Under the pieces are notes generated by a model. That model did not search any database, was not told where the DNA came from, and saw only the letters and a list, made by a program, of their open reading frames with translations. Positions 1 through 12,421 of a stretch of DNA of 64,000 nt are shown piece by piece; position 1 is the first letter of the stretch, and every line of letters begins with the position of its first letter. Where the stretch lies: assembly GCA_037447655.1 (NCBI GenBank), contig JBBHKE010000724.1, positions 22,930-86,929 of the forward strand. Direction: 5' to 3'. The translations under genes and the position numbers were made by a program. This stretch comes from Zygnema cylindricum (taxonomy: Eukaryota; Streptophyta; Zygnematophyceae; Zygnematales; Zygnemataceae).

Positions 1-576
1 GTGACTTCGTGGCTTAAAACAAGCCACATTGTAAAACGTAATTTTGTGTAATCAATTTTAATAGTGTTAACTACACGAATTCACCAACTCTGAATAGCGA
101 CGAGCTGTGTGGTATACAAATGTTAGTACGCGAAAAATGACTATTAGAGTATTTTCCTGGAAATTTTAAGCATATTTTTAGATTGTTAACTATATATCGA
201 ATGGTTGGAGCTTTTTCGGTTTGGTGGATTCCATCTGTTTGGTTTGGTTTGGACTTTCCGAACCTAATTTTAATTTTTAAAATAATTTACTGAGTTGAGA
301 CGGAAACGAAACTGCACGGAACTGAACAACCCGTCCGTTTGTTCTTTGAAAGTGTGTATACGATAAAGTTTTAAATAGTTCGTACACTTTGTTCTTTGTT
401 TTCAACTGCTCGTAAAATAGTAAAATCCATGCAAGGATAAAATAAATCATAGTCTAACCCACAAATTAAAAGTGCGGTTTCATCCCACCATGTTACATGC
501 ACTAAAGTAATAAAATGTGCAGAAATGACATGTATAGTATGCACTATACATTTGTGAACACGTCAATACATCCTTA

Positions 577-1337
577 CCTTTCAAGCTTAGTTGTTCAAAT
601 CGCACGATTTTTTCGTTTTTTCTAGTTTCTACGTATTGTACGTGACTTTTGAAAAAATCGCAAAAAAACGCCTATTGTAAACTGAAACTGGGATTTACGG
701 AAAACCTATAAACAAATTACGGTAACTGTACGGTTTTTTACGGTAATATTACGGAAGTTTACGAAAAGATACGATACACGAATTGGTACTCTGTTCTGTA
801 AACTGAAACGGAATGTGCACGGATGTGTACGAAAGTTTATCGTACATGTACGGACAATTTCAAAAAGCGACGTATTTGCGCGCCGTATTTTCAAAATTAC
901 ATCTACAGAACAATTTAAAAAAGAGACGTATTTGCGCGCCGTAAGTTCATAATGTGTACGCACGCCATGGCTGCCTGTTTGAGACAAACAGACAACATTA
1001 TTTGGACAAAAAAGGTGTCTTGATCATGATTTGAACCAGGGCCTGCAAAATTACCTTTCAAAAGCTAGTAAAGTCGTCCGTATCGGGTTGATGTGAACAT
1101 TCTGAAACATTTCAAAGGTGTGTTAGGTATATGAATCAATACACAGCTCATTTAACGGCAAGCGTACAAACTGCGGCATAAGTTCAATTTATTTTTTTAA
1201 CATGTACGGATTTGTGTGGACAAAAATTCATTAACGATTTTTACGATTATTTCAAATCGACCTCTCCAGTTTCTACGTATTGTACGAGCGCTTGAATCGT
1301 GCGTAACATACGTTTTGAACAACTATGCTTTCAAGGG
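577..1337. mobile_element. Non-autonomous TIR element, about 760 bp
   Basis: The left end reads CCTTTCAAGCTTAGTTGTTC. The right end is its imperfect inverse, ending GAACAACTATGCTTTCAAGG. No transposase ORF lies between. The interior repeats the motif TTACGG, has two copies of GACGTATTTGCGCGCCGTA (about 868 and 925), and two of TTTCTACGTATTGTACG (about 626 and 1270). It is probably a DNA-transposon derivative; the exact ends and target duplication are not settled. Confidence 0.5.
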
Positions 1338-1482
1338 ATTGAACTATTAACAATAAACAACTGTAAAAACAGTTTTTCAAGACCAGGCATGACTTAATTT
1401 CAGTTCATGTGGGTGGATGTTGAGGTAAATGATGATATCATACACCATAGTCATTTGTCACATGCAATTCAAATCTTCCAAG

Positions 1483-1703
1483 TACACTGTGAATCGCTAT
1501 TAGCGTTAATAATTTTTGAGCCACTTAAAACGTATTTTCTCCATACACATTAGTCTGATTTTCAATTTAAGACCGCCAATAGGAAGTTGAGAATGTTACT
1601 TTTCAATAGCAACCGTAAGATCCACAATCCGACATGTATGTACTGGGAAAATATGTTTTAAGTGGCAAAAATAACATTAACATTAACAGCGATTCACGGT
1701 GTA
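1483..1703. mobile_element. MITE, family A (TA-flanked, TIR CACCGTGAATCGCTATTAGCG)
   Basis: Starts TACACTGTGAATCGCTATTA and ends AGCGATTCACGGTGTA, so the termini are inverted repeats inside a TA dinucleotide. The inner part (CCACTTAAAACGTATTTTCTCC, then GACCGCCAATAGGAAG) matches the element at 46041-46391. No coding potential. Confidence 0.7.
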
Positions 1704-3146
1704 GTTTTTTCAAACCAAAGTATCAGCTTGCCACCTTTTGATAAAAAAAGACAGTTTGCGATTTAAAATAAAACGAGAAGTGAAGTGTTTCAAATGCCTT
1801 TTTCTTTAAATAGAGTCAAAAAATATCAATAGAACCTCCTGTCCTTTCTCGGGGTCCGTTGGTCAAAGCAATCGTTTAAAAGGTGATTGAAAGACAAAAC
1901 TCCAAAATCCAACCAGAAACAAAAAGAAAGAAAACAAAACAGAAACACCATCAACTATATTATGAAGCATAAAAAAACAATTACACATTTACACAGCAAA
2001 ACAATGTGAGTAAAGAAGATATTTTTTAAACAAATAACTAAAACATTAGCACAAAAAGAAAAATCAGACACATACAAAAAATTGTACTAATACACACTAA
2101 TATATACACTTGGAGACTACTCACAGAATTCTCACAAGGCACCAAAAAAAGGAGACGGAAAAATGGATAATCAGAAAGGAGAAACAAAAAAATACTCAAA
2201 ATATTTGCCGAAATTACAGCGATTTTCCCACTTATTATTATTGCCCACTGAATAATTGATCCTTTACTATATCCACTCGATTACCAGTGAAGGCAAAGCC
2301 TAGAGTAGTGCCCTCTATAAGAAACAAAAAAGCACATTTTCCATCTAGGCAATTATTATTGTTTTTCTTCCCAAAAGTATAAAAGAACCCCTTCGTTTTT
2401 GTAAATCCACTTTCCCTCCTAAACCATTTTGTCCACCAATAGGCAGAGCTCGGATTTGTCTTTTCCAAGAAACTCTTTTTCCTAAAAAATGTTTTTTTCT
2501 ACAAGCTTCAAATTTTCAACTAATCGGCTACTTTCGGAAGGTCAACTAAATATAGTGTTTAAAGAAGACCATCGATTATTCGTTTCTATCACTGAATTTC
2601 AGCGCAACGAATGTATTACTTTTTGTACTTTTGTACTTTTTGTACTTTTTGAAGGTTTTTTTTTCGCAAGAGGCTCCAATCAGCCAAAAAAAGACCGATT
2701 TTCTTTCCTCTTTCTTCCAAAAGACAGAGACCATTTTTTTCGGAGGAGGTCTTTGAGAAACAGACCTCCAATTGGCCGATCAAAGTTTTTTGATTCAAAT
2801 TCTGATGAAAGTTTGGAAACTATTTGCCTTCAAAGAAAACCTTTTTCTTTTGTCTTTTTTTTTTCGGGCAGACCCACGCAAGACTTTTTGTTAAAATGAC
2901 ACCAAAAAAACTTTTCTTTGAAAGGTTCACAAACTTTCCGAACCGACAAACTCCGTTCTTTAATGCTCACTATGTACGCCAAACACTAAAAACTTAGATA
3001 AAAAAGAAGGGAAAAGAAAAGAAAAAAAAAGAAATATCAATAGGAACCATCCAGAAGAGAAAAAAATGAGCGAAAACGAACCCAATGACGATAAAAACCA
3101 GGAGCCACTTCGATCTCTTTTGCCACGAATTGATAGATTGACACCC
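1704..3146. other. Non-coding 3' flank of the epimerase gene
   Basis: AT-rich DNA with many A/T homopolymers. The short ORFs here (for example near 2489-2899) are low-complexity and have no recognisable domain. Anything immediately below 3147 could be the epimerase 3' UTR, but no clear poly(A) signal decides this. Confidence 0.5.
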
Positions 3147-6100
3147 TCAAAAAGGCCGATATCCCAATAAAGAATCTTCTTGTCCTCCTCCTTCCTGATA
3201 ATAGCTTTTGTACCACTTCACAAACTGCTTTAAACCCGTCTCCAAATCAGTTGTAGGAGTATAACTGCAAAAAAAAGAAAACAATAAAAAAAATGAAACA
3301 ATACAACACAAAAAGAATTGTCAACAAAACTAGATGAAAAAAATAACTAAATGAGGGAGAGGGAGAGAATCCCCAACATTGAGACACTAAGTGACGAACA
3401 AGGTAGGTAATATTGCAATAACAAAATGCAGACAAAGTCGGGAAAAAATACTAAACACTAAAAAATAAAAAAATAACAAAAAAGAAACAACGAAAGAGAG
3501 AGAGGCGGAAGAAGAGAGGACGAGAGAGCGGGAGGGGAGGGGGAGAGGGAGAGGGAAAGGCGTTGAGACTCACTCAAGTTCTCTATGTGCTTTTGTCACA
3601 TTCGCATGTGTATACATTACATCTCCCGAACTCGGCATAAGAATATAACTGTCAAAGAAAACACCGACCAAAAAAAGGGGAAGCAAAAAAACAAAAATCA
3701 GTACAAACATCGAGACCTTAATTCGTTAAATTGAAAGCGAAAAAAGATACAGGCAATATAAATAACCACGTACCAACTGTAATAAAGGCAAACCACGTAC
3801 CAACCGTGTCGAAACACAAACAATACAGTCACAAATAAAACAGTTTCTAAACGCGGAACCCTTTATCAAACAAAACAATTGACCATCAAAACCGAGACAA
3901 CTTCACAGATAAAATAAACATATATTTACTTACTTCCGGTTCGCTTTTTTCCCAAGATGTTTCTCCAACATTCCCACGAAATCTCCAACCTTCACCGGTT
4001 GAGTATTTCCCAAATTAAATATTCGAAATTGGGCTTTTCTTCTCTTCCTCCCTCCACTCCCTGTACTGGGAGTGGCGGTGTCCAAGGCCGACATACATCC
4101 CTTCACCACATCATCAATGTATGTGAAGTCTCTCGCAAGTTCCTCTCCTCCCGGTCCCTGAAATATTCTGATAGGCTGCAGAGAAAAAAAAGTATTCGAA
4201 AAATATTTTTGGGCAGCAGGAAAAAAGAAAAGATCAGGAAAAGATACCACTGAAAGATTCTTACGCGCAACGAAAGATTCGGGCAGCAGTAAGGAAAGGG
4301 AAGAAAGGATTAGGAAGAGAGAGAAGAAGATGGGGAAGAAGATTCGGGCAGAAGCAGAAGAAAATGAACTGAAAGATCCTGATAGGCCGGAAGATCAGGG
4401 AGGGGAAAAGGAGTATTTTGAGGAGGAGGGAGAAGAGGGGAGGAGGAGACTTTGAGACTTTTAATCAAAAGAAAAAAAAAACTATTATGACAGGAGTTCC
4501 AAAAGCAGAATAACAGTCTTCAAATAAAGAAAAAACTTGTCAGAACTCAGTCTTAACATTTCATGAAGACGACTTTTGAAATGAGTGACCTATCTTTTCA
4601 GAAAAACAGAATAACAGAAAAAGAGAGGAGAGAAACAAGAAGATTCTCACTTGTCCAGCCATTATGTTTCTTGTGAAAGAAAAATATGCCATGTCAGGTC
4701 TCCCCCAAGGCCCATAAACTGTGAAAAATCTGCAGAAAAAAAAAAAAAAAAAAACCACCTAACATTCAGTTTTGCCACAAATACACTAAATCGTTTGAAA
4801 AAATACATTTTCTTTCAGGCCTCAATTTCTGCCCAAAAAACAAAATTCAAAAAGTTCAAAAACATGAAAGCAATTCCAAAGTTTTTATTGTATCATTCTT
4901 TCGGATCGAAGCATGTCAGAGGACGCGTGTTGACAACAGCCATGTTAGAAGCCAACCACAAAAAATAAGAGCCAATCATGATCATTTTCAAATTAACGAA
5001 ACTCTTGAAAACATTGTTGTCTCTCTCTCTCTCTCCCTCCTCTCTCTCTCCCCTTCCCTCTTCCTCTCGCTCTCCCTCTCTCTCTCAGAAACTCTCTCTC
5101 CCACTCACTTCCTATCCCCCTCTTCCTCTCCCTCCCTCCCCCCCATCTCCTGTCTCTCTGTGTTTTTTTACCTGAGAGCTGTAACCGATAACCCATATAT
5201 GTGGTTGTACGTATGACCAAGAACCTCATCTGCTTTCTGAAAACCCGAAGATTTCCCAAAACCATCTCAGGATTTTCCTAAAAGCCAACAACATCGAGAA
5301 AAAAAAAACCGATTCCTACATTCAACAAAAAAAAACCTTCATTCAAAAGAGATTCCTGAGGTTTGCCGAATAGAAAGACAACCCATTACAAATAGAGTGG
5401 AACGTCTTGTTCGCATTTATCAAGTCTAATAGAGATACCATCCATAATATTGAGTTTGATTGCATTTATTCCTATAATCATTCGTGAGATTTTATCTGAG
5501 GATCTCAAAGTTCAACCACAATTTTGGAATGTTTACGTCACTCACATTTTATTATTACTCACTACTACGTTTCATTATTACCACATTGGTTGAACCAGAA
5601 TACAACATATAAATCACTCATCAGAGAGGAAAGAAGACGATTGTCAGCTAACTTCAGAACTTCACTAAATATTAACTTCAGAACTAAAAACTAAAAAAGT
5701 TAAAAACTGCAAGTTTTTAATAACAAATACTGCATTCATTCAATACTATAAGTTTTGAATTTAAAAAACTTGCAAAAAACAATACTGACCTTCGTTGCCG
5801 CATAGAGACTCGCTGGTTGGTCGGTTCTGTCCTCCTCCGAAAAGGGCACCTGGAATGAGACAGGCCAGACCAGAAAAAGACAAAAAAGTGAATACCAGAA
5901 GAAAAGCACAAAAACCAGAACATCCTGAAACGAACGAACCGAAAGATTTGTGGGAAAACGTCAACTTTCAAGACGTAAGTTTACATTACAAAACATTACA
6001 AGTTTAATAACTTTACAAATTTCAATCGTATTATTTACCTTTGTATTAAGTCCATACACACTGCTTGAAGAGGCATACACAATTGCAGGTTGTGGATACG

Positions 6101-9100
6101 CATTCTGGGAAAAGATAAACAACAAAAAGGACAAAAACAGAAGATTCTTAAGATGGAATTACCGAAGTACATATCCTTTTCTGTACAACTAAAGCATGTC
6201 AAGCTCCAAAAAAGAATGAGCACACCTTCCCACAAAACAAAACGTGTCAGTATTAATCACAACTGTCCAAAACTCTTACGACCAAAATAAATTCCATTTT
6301 AGAAAATAATAGTAGGTAAATTTTTTCTACATCATAGATATGATAGGTTGTTTGCTTATTTGTACATAATGAACTAATCAACTCAAAAAAGAATCAGTAA
6401 TCCATTAACCATCAACCATTTTTCCATACTCATTTCCTATCACACACGCATATTCTCGCAATAATTTTGGTTAGGTTTTGGTAATATTTTGGTTTCTTAC
6501 CCAATACTTGGCCATGTAACGAACGAAAATTATACCAAAACATACCAAAATGTGACAAAAACGTGACCAATTGACCATAATGTTTAGGACTTTTCAGGTC
6601 GTGTTCCCAATAACAATTGACCAAAACTCAGTTAACAAGACCAAAAAAATGACGAATATGATAAGAAAATGTAAGTGGGAAAAAAAAGACTACTAGAGCA
6701 TTTGGGCCGAGAAAAACCGGCTGAAAATAGCAATTCCCTACCTTACACTCCTCTAACAAAGTGACAAAACCCGCCACATTGCTGTGGACATAGGCCTGAG
6801 GATTGTGTACCGCATATCGTACTCCAGCCTGTAAGACATTAAAGCAATCAAAAAGACATTAAAAGACAGCAAGAGTAATAAAAAAGAAACTTGAAGACAA
6901 TAATAGTGATAAGAAAGGTATTAGAAGACAACAATAGTAATAAAGAAGAAGTCAGAAGACAATAGCAGCAATAAGAAGAAATTAGAAGACTAATAGTAAT
7001 ACAAAAGAAATCAGAAGACAATAGTAATGATAAGAAATCAGAAGACAATGACAAGAAATTAGAAAACAATAGTAGTAGCAAACAAGAAATTGGTAGACAT
7101 TCGTTGTTTTTTTTTCTTGTGCTAGGTTATCTGTTGCATTATGTAAAAAAAATGGCCCTGTCCAGCAACAGGGAGAGGGAGCAGGAGAGGGAGAGGGAGC
7201 AGGAGAGGGAGGGGGAGAGGGATTAGTCTAAAGAACGCACCTGAGCCGCAAGATGAAGGACGTGTGTGATCTTCACAAGTTCAAATAATCTTGTTAAGAG
7301 CTGTTTGTTGTTGATGTCACCCTCCACAATAAACCTGATGCAGGGAAAGGAAATGGGATAAGAATGTGGAAAACGCAGTGTAAACCTTATTCTATGCAGA
7401 CCTAAAGACCCGAAAACCAGGGCAGACAAATATCATAAATGAGGGAACAAAAAATTATTCATAGCTGGCACCAGCTGAGAAAGCAAAGAAGAGAGAGAGG
7501 GAGAGGGAGGAAAGAAGGCAAGAAGGAAGAGAGGGAGGGAGGAAGGGAGGAATGAAGGGAAGGAAAAAAGGAAAGACAGGAGGAAAGGAAGAAAGGAAGG
7601 AAAAAAGGGAGGGAGGGGAAGGGAGAGAGGCGAGCAGGGAGGGAGGGAGGGAGGGAGGAAGGAAGGACCTTAGAAGAGCAAAACTTACACTCCATGCTTA
7701 AGAAGATTTGCCTGTCTCGCTCGCTTCAGAGCCACAGGGTAATAATTATTGAAGTTATCCAATCCCAAAACACCGTCCCCTCTTTTCTTTAAAGCTAAAG
7801 CAACATGTGACCCGACAAAACCAGCCGCTCCCGTGACCAATACTACAAGCGCCCCCTCCTGTCCATAAAGAAAAAAAAAAGAAGGGAACAGAAGGAAAGA
7901 GAAGGAGAGGGAGGGAGGGAGGGAGGGAAGGTAAATACAGGTTTTCCGAAAGAAGAAGGAAAAAACAAGTGCGAAAACAACAATATTAACGAGGAATGCT
8001 CCCGCACAACTAGCGAAGGTAACTGACATGTGAAGAGTACAAAATTACATATTTAATTTCAAAATTTTTGTTTTCTTTTTTCTTTTTGCCACCAAAATAA
8101 AAGCTACACTTCCATAAAGAAAACCTACACCAAAACTAAACAAGGTTCATCTTCTCCATTGGTGCAAGTAGTTAAAATTCGGTCGTAAATTCAAAAGGAA
8201 ACCTCCCTCCCTCTCCTTCCCTCTCCCTCCCTCTCCTTCCCTCTCCCTCCCTCACCCTCTCCTCTCCCTCCTTCCCTCTCACTCACACACCCTCCCTCTC
8301 ACTTGCAGACCCTCTCCCTCCCCTTCCCTCTCGCTCCCCTTCTCTCTCATACTAGTCCACTAACATACCTTCGATTCTGTCGATTTTCGCACATCGCGTT
8401 CCCACTGAAACCCTCCCCATTCTGGCAATTTGAGAATTCCATCTCCACTTTGCGCCGGAAAGCCATTATGAAAGAAGCCTACTCCCCTGTCATCACAAAA
8501 GGACAAATGAGGCAACCTTAAATAATGTTCAGCGTTTAAGAGGACAAAAGACAAACCTAGACTAAAACCAAATTATGACTGGTGAAGAGACTCCTCAGGT
8601 TTTCGGCAAAAACAAAAGGGGCCAAAAACACGGGAAAAAAGAAAGGTCCTAGAAAGAGGAGCCAAAAAAATAAGGGCAGAAAAAAGAAAAAGGATACATA
8701 AGTTATTATGATAGACAAAATTAATGTTTAAAAGCAAAAGGATTCCTCACTTCAGAGGCATAGAGACAACACGGCGTCACAAAACTGTTTCCGTCTCCAT
8801 TAAAACTTAAAAAACATCCTGTATTATATGTCTGTATATATATAATAAAAAATGTTATTCAATTCTCTGCAGTGTAACTCAAACTCACCTTTCTCATAAT
8901 TTAGACTAACAAGGATTTTAGTCTCTGTTCAAAACCAGAGATATTACCTTCATTTAAAGCATAACTAAACAAGACCACGCAGAACTAAGAAGGAAACTGA
9001 ACGAACCAAAAAGATATCAAATCTAAAAACATAGAACCTGTTAAAACATAATCGCAAGAAAACAAAACCAACCGTAAAACAAGTTCCCAACAGGACCAAA

Positions 9101-9963
9101 ACCAAATAGAGCCATCCAGAATTTTGAAATAAAAAAGTCACTAAAGGACAACATATCACATTAACAAAACGACTACAACAATGACAAAACAGGGCTCCTA
9201 ATAGAAAAAACATTTCCAACCAACCGATAACTGGCGATATTCTCCCTCCCTTCCTCTCTCTCCCACCATTCTCCCTCTCCCAGCCCTTCCCTCCTTCCGC
9301 CCACTCTGTCCCTCCCTGCTTCCTTTTGCTTCCTTCACAGCCACACACCAATGCCCTTCCCTCCCTCCTTTCCTCCTCACTCCCTCCCTCCCCTCCCTCC
9401 CCTCCCTCCCCTCCCCTTCATAGCCATACACCACTGCCCTTCCCTACCTCCTACTTTCCCTCCCTTCCCTCCCTCCCCTCCCCTAGACCAGTCCTTCCCT
9501 CACTCCCTCCCCTCCCTCCCCTCCCCTAGACCAGTCTCTCCCTCCCTCCCTTCCCTCCCTCCCCTCCCTCCCCTACCCTCCCTCCCTCCCCTCCCTCCCC
9601 TCCCCTAGACCAGTCTCTCCCTCCCTCCCTCCCCTCCCTCCCTCCCTCCCCTCCCCTAGACCAGTCCCTCCCTCCCTCCCCCTCTCCCTCCCTCCTCCCC
9701 TCCATTCCCCTCCCCCTCAAATCCTCCAGCTGCCCTTACACGTATGCCAAGAAAAGGAGCAGCAGCAGTCCGAGACACTTCCAGCTTAGTACGAAGCTTC
9801 GTCCCATTCGACTAAAGTTCGATGGCGAATAATCCGACGGCGATCTTCCTGCAGTCTCGCTCTTGTCTAGAGGTCTAAGGACGGAAGATCTCGCAGAAAC
9901 CATGGCCTCCACTTGACTCTCTTTCTGTGACACGTGTGACACGTGCTCTCTGAATGGCACCAT
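3147..9963 (-). CDS. GAE: UDP-glucuronate 4-epimerase, 12 exons
   Basis: Converts UDP-glucuronate to UDP-galacturonate for pectin; the family consists of Golgi type II membrane proteins with an NAD-binding SDR fold. Exons in coding order: 9963-9740, 8486-8369, 7858-7689, 7334-7241, 6828-6742, 6104-6039, 5849-5790, 5236-5172, 4729-4651, 4175-3934, 3648-3574, 3264-3147. All introns are GT-AG, all phases agree, and the total is 1398 bp (465 aa). Exon 1 gives a cytosolic tail and a membrane segment ([15 protein letters not shown]). Exon 3 has the Rossmann motif VTGAAGFVG followed by [14 protein letters not shown]. Exon 6 has ASSSSVYG. Exon 7 has the catalytic YAATK (YxxxK). Exon 9 has [12 protein letters not shown] and exon 10 has [14 protein letters not shown]. 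The stop is TGA at 3147-3149. ATG 9963 and in-frame ATG 9903 both have good contexts; 9903 gives 445 aa, nearer the usual length of about 430. The many introns are odd for this family. The family call is near certain; expression is untested. Confidence 0.93.
4984..5160. repeat. GAE: CT-rich tract inside a GAE intron
   Basis: Nearly pure pyrimidine DNA (TCTCTCCC-like units) lies between exon 9 (ending upstream at 4729) and exon 8 (5172). On the coding strand it is polypurine (GA). It gives rise to spurious Arg/Glu-rich and Ser/Leu/Pro-rich ORFs on the two strands. Confidence 0.8.
7150..7225. repeat. GAE: GGGAGA-type purine tract in a GAE intron
   Basis: Tandem GGGAGAGGGAGCAGGAGA-like units occur just downstream of exon 4, which ends at 7241. 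Simple-sequence DNA, with no gene in it. Confidence 0.75.
7480..7672. repeat. GAE: GGAA/GGGA simple repeat in a GAE intron
   Basis: About 190 bases of GGAAGGAGGGAGGAAGG-like purine DNA between exons 4 and 3. It ends about 15 bases before the exon 3 donor at 7688, so the coding-strand intron begins with a polypyrimidine run. Confidence 0.8.
8203..8350. repeat. GAE: CCCTCTCCTTC simple repeat in a GAE intron
   Basis: Pyrimidine tract immediately downstream of exon 2, whose donor is at 8368. On the coding strand it is a polypurine run. Confidence 0.75.
9240..9718. repeat. GAE: CCCTCC minisatellite in the first GAE intron
   Basis: About 480 bases of CCCTCCCCTCCCTC-type DNA. A higher-order unit built around CCCCTAGACCAGTC recurs at about 9482, 9523, 9603 and 9653. 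It ends about 20 bases from the exon 1 donor. All ORFs here on both strands are low-complexity. Confidence 0.85.
9740..9963 (-). other. GAE: GAE exon 1: N-terminal anchor and start choice
   Basis: The first coding exon runs from ATG 9963 (A at -3, G at +4) or ATG 9903 (context GGCCATGG) to a donor GTAAGG at 9739. It encodes a Ser/Arg-rich tail and one hydrophobic segment, as in type II Golgi membrane proteins. Using 9903 leaves about 37 residues before the membrane segment. The split codon GT|G joins in phase to exon 2 at 8486. A CT-rich stretch at 10020-10140 lies just upstream and may be 5' leader or promoter. Confidence 0.8.
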
Positions 9964-10783
9964 GCTTTCACATGGAGAACATGAGAGACCACCTCCGTCT
10001 GCATGAGGAGCCAGCTTGACTTATACGCTTCTCTACCCTTTCCTCTCTTTCTTTCTCTCTCTCTCTCTCCTCTCTCTTCTCTCTCTGTTCCCTCTCTCTC
10101 CTCTCTCTTTCCTTGTCCTGTCACTCTTCGTCTCTCTCGCTACAAGTTCTTCGTCTCTCGCTCCACTCCACTGTCTCTCGTCCGATACTGCAGAAAAACC
10201 CTAAAAAAAAGATGGAGAAATGGTGCCACGTGGATGACCGTTGGTAGAGTTCTCGCCGCTGTAAGTCGCAGAACAGCAAACCCTAAAAATAGACAGCAGA
10301 AGGTTTCGCGTCGTGTAAATAGAAGAGTCCGTACACTGTCTGCAATCTGTCCGTACTGTACTGCCGAAGCTGTGGTATTCAACTTTGCAGAGCTTGCTAT
10401 GACAGCTTTCTGGTAAGAGACGTGACAAAGACTGTGTGCAGAGAGGTGGTGTACGGAAAGGATTACAGACGGAGGCTCGCTAGTGCTCGACGGTCGGCTG
10501 ACAGTCGATTAACAGACACGTGTCCTCGAACCTGTCGTTAGGACGGGCAGGCGCGTCTCTTGCGATTGGGCCCGGTCGTTCAGGTTCTGGATTTGGTAAG
10601 TTTCTATATATTTTTTTTGTTTTTTTAGGTGGATATATTTTTAGCGCTGGCTTCTCTTTTTTTTAGGTTTGGTTTTTTTTTTTTTTGCACTTAAGGTTTC
10701 AGCTTTCAATTTTTGAAATAGATCTGGATTTAAATCTTGAGAAGCGATAAAATCGGGAGATTTTCTGGCAACTTACAGCGAAG
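9964..10783. other. GAE upstream region
   Basis: 5' flank of the epimerase gene. It holds a CT tract at 10020-10140 followed by mixed-composition DNA. ORFs near 10003-10416 are driven by the CT tract and have no domain. No TATA box can be assigned with confidence. Confidence 0.45.
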
Positions 10784-10956
10784 TACACCGCCCATCGCTA
10801 TCAGGGCTAGTATATTATTAGCGTTAACTGTATATAAATTAATAGCGCTACATTGTCTTGCAACGTGGCGCATCTTGCATCACTCAAATTATTTTTTAAT
10901 ATCTGCGCCAGTTTATAATTTTTTGTGGTGAACCCTAATAGCGATGGGACAGGTGT
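10784..10956. mobile_element. MITE related to family A
   Basis: The left end TACACCGCCCATCGCTAT and right end ATAGCGATGGGACAGGTGT form imperfect inverted repeats. The interior has GCGTTAAC and GCGCTACA segments but no ORF. It is a diverged member of the CACCG.GAATCG family. Confidence 0.45.
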
Positions 10957-12421
10957 CTTGTAAACGGCATTCCGATTTCCAGTTCTTTTGAATTTTGAAC
11001 CGCTCACCTTTTCCTTTTTTCTTACTTTTTTTTTTCTTTTTTTTCTTTTATAATTTTGGAAGATTCATGACTGGACCTATCCTATACGACATCCTCCTTC
11101 AAGTTGAATGTTTGAGGGTCCTTTTGATTTGCTTTGCGATTTTTTTGTCGTTTTTCCTTGATTCTGTTGAGCTCGGAAAAGGGATGTCAAAATTTTGACT
11201 CTTGTTTCAAAATTCAAATTGAACGTATACAAACCCCCAATTCCGTATTCAATTCAACACGGGTTTAGGTCATACCATTTACGGCTGAAAGCGACAGCAA
11301 ACGACAAAACATCCGGCTTTGCCGCAACGTAATTAACTTCGTATAGTTACGGCAAGTCTGTTTTTGCTACTTTGCTGTTACAGTACAGTACAGTGTTACT
11401 GACTTACTTCTATACTTCTACGCATATTATACGCGATAGAGCTCAATAATACGCATAAAGTACGTACGATACATTACTGTACTGTAGTTTTTAACTTTTT
11501 AAATTATGCCTTGCCGGCGAGTTTTTTATTTTATTTTACTGCTCCATTTTCTAACTGACCGCCGCCACCACTGCCGGGTGCGTAGATCGGCAGAACTCCG
11601 GTCAACGGCGACGCGGCATTACACGGGTGAGGGAAGCATCCGAGCGGCACAGCTTCTTGTCCAAAAAAACCGTCCCGCAATTGTCGGTGGAATTTAAATT
11701 TGAATGGGCCGGTCAAATCGTCACGAATAGTTTTGTAAATTGAACACCGTCATCGTGACAACAGAAATTAAACGAAAGTTGCTAAGTTCTATGGAGTCTT
11801 TGCATTCCTTTTTCCAGTTTTCCGGAAAGGAAAGGGCAGTGTCCCCATTGGGAGTGCAACTTACAAGCCTTCAATACAGGACTGTGCTGTACTGTAGTCC
11901 GTACGATTAGCCCTCCCGTTTCTCGCAATGTATGACGTGGCGGACATTGCTTCAATACAAAATATTCGTAGTACGGTATGTGAGCAAACCAATTAACCAA
12001 TAAAAGGCGATTTCAAAATCGGGTCAGTAATATTATGGACGCGTACTGTTTGGAACTTTGGATGCCAACTGGCTATATTTCAAGCGATGCATGTGGCTCT
12101 GTTGGAAACATCTCCGTGCCAGTTGAGATTTCAAAATAGAGGTGGCGCTCACACGTGCAGGGATTGACACGGGCAGGAATTGACACGGGCAGGAATTGAC
12201 ACGTGCAGGAATTGTCACAGGAGCGAAGCTGTTGCAACAAGTGCAGCAAATCGGACAGAATTTCCAAATTATTGCCACCACGCCCGCATGAAACGCCCCA
12301 AAAATAATGCATATGCGCACGGAACAAAATGCAAATGTTAATAACATGCGTTGACCTACTTTGACCTTATAACAAAAAAAAAAATAGAAAAACATTTATT
12401 GAAAATTACCACTACAACTTA
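10957..12421. other. Non-coding DNA with short repeats
   Basis: No gene recognised. Contents: a T-rich run (11020-11050), short inverted TACAGTACAGTA segments (about 11379 and 11475), and a tandem repeat at 12151-12215. The ORFs of 60-120 codons have no domain. Confidence 0.5.
12151..12215. repeat. 16-bp tandem repeat
   Basis: About four copies of ATTGACACGGGCAGGA with CGTGCAG variants. The short ORFs here simply translate the repeat. Confidence 0.75.

Noticed and set aside
9198-9720. Pro/Ser-rich and Gly/Arg/Glu-rich ORFs
   Set aside because: Entirely within the CCCTCC minisatellite of a GAE intron.
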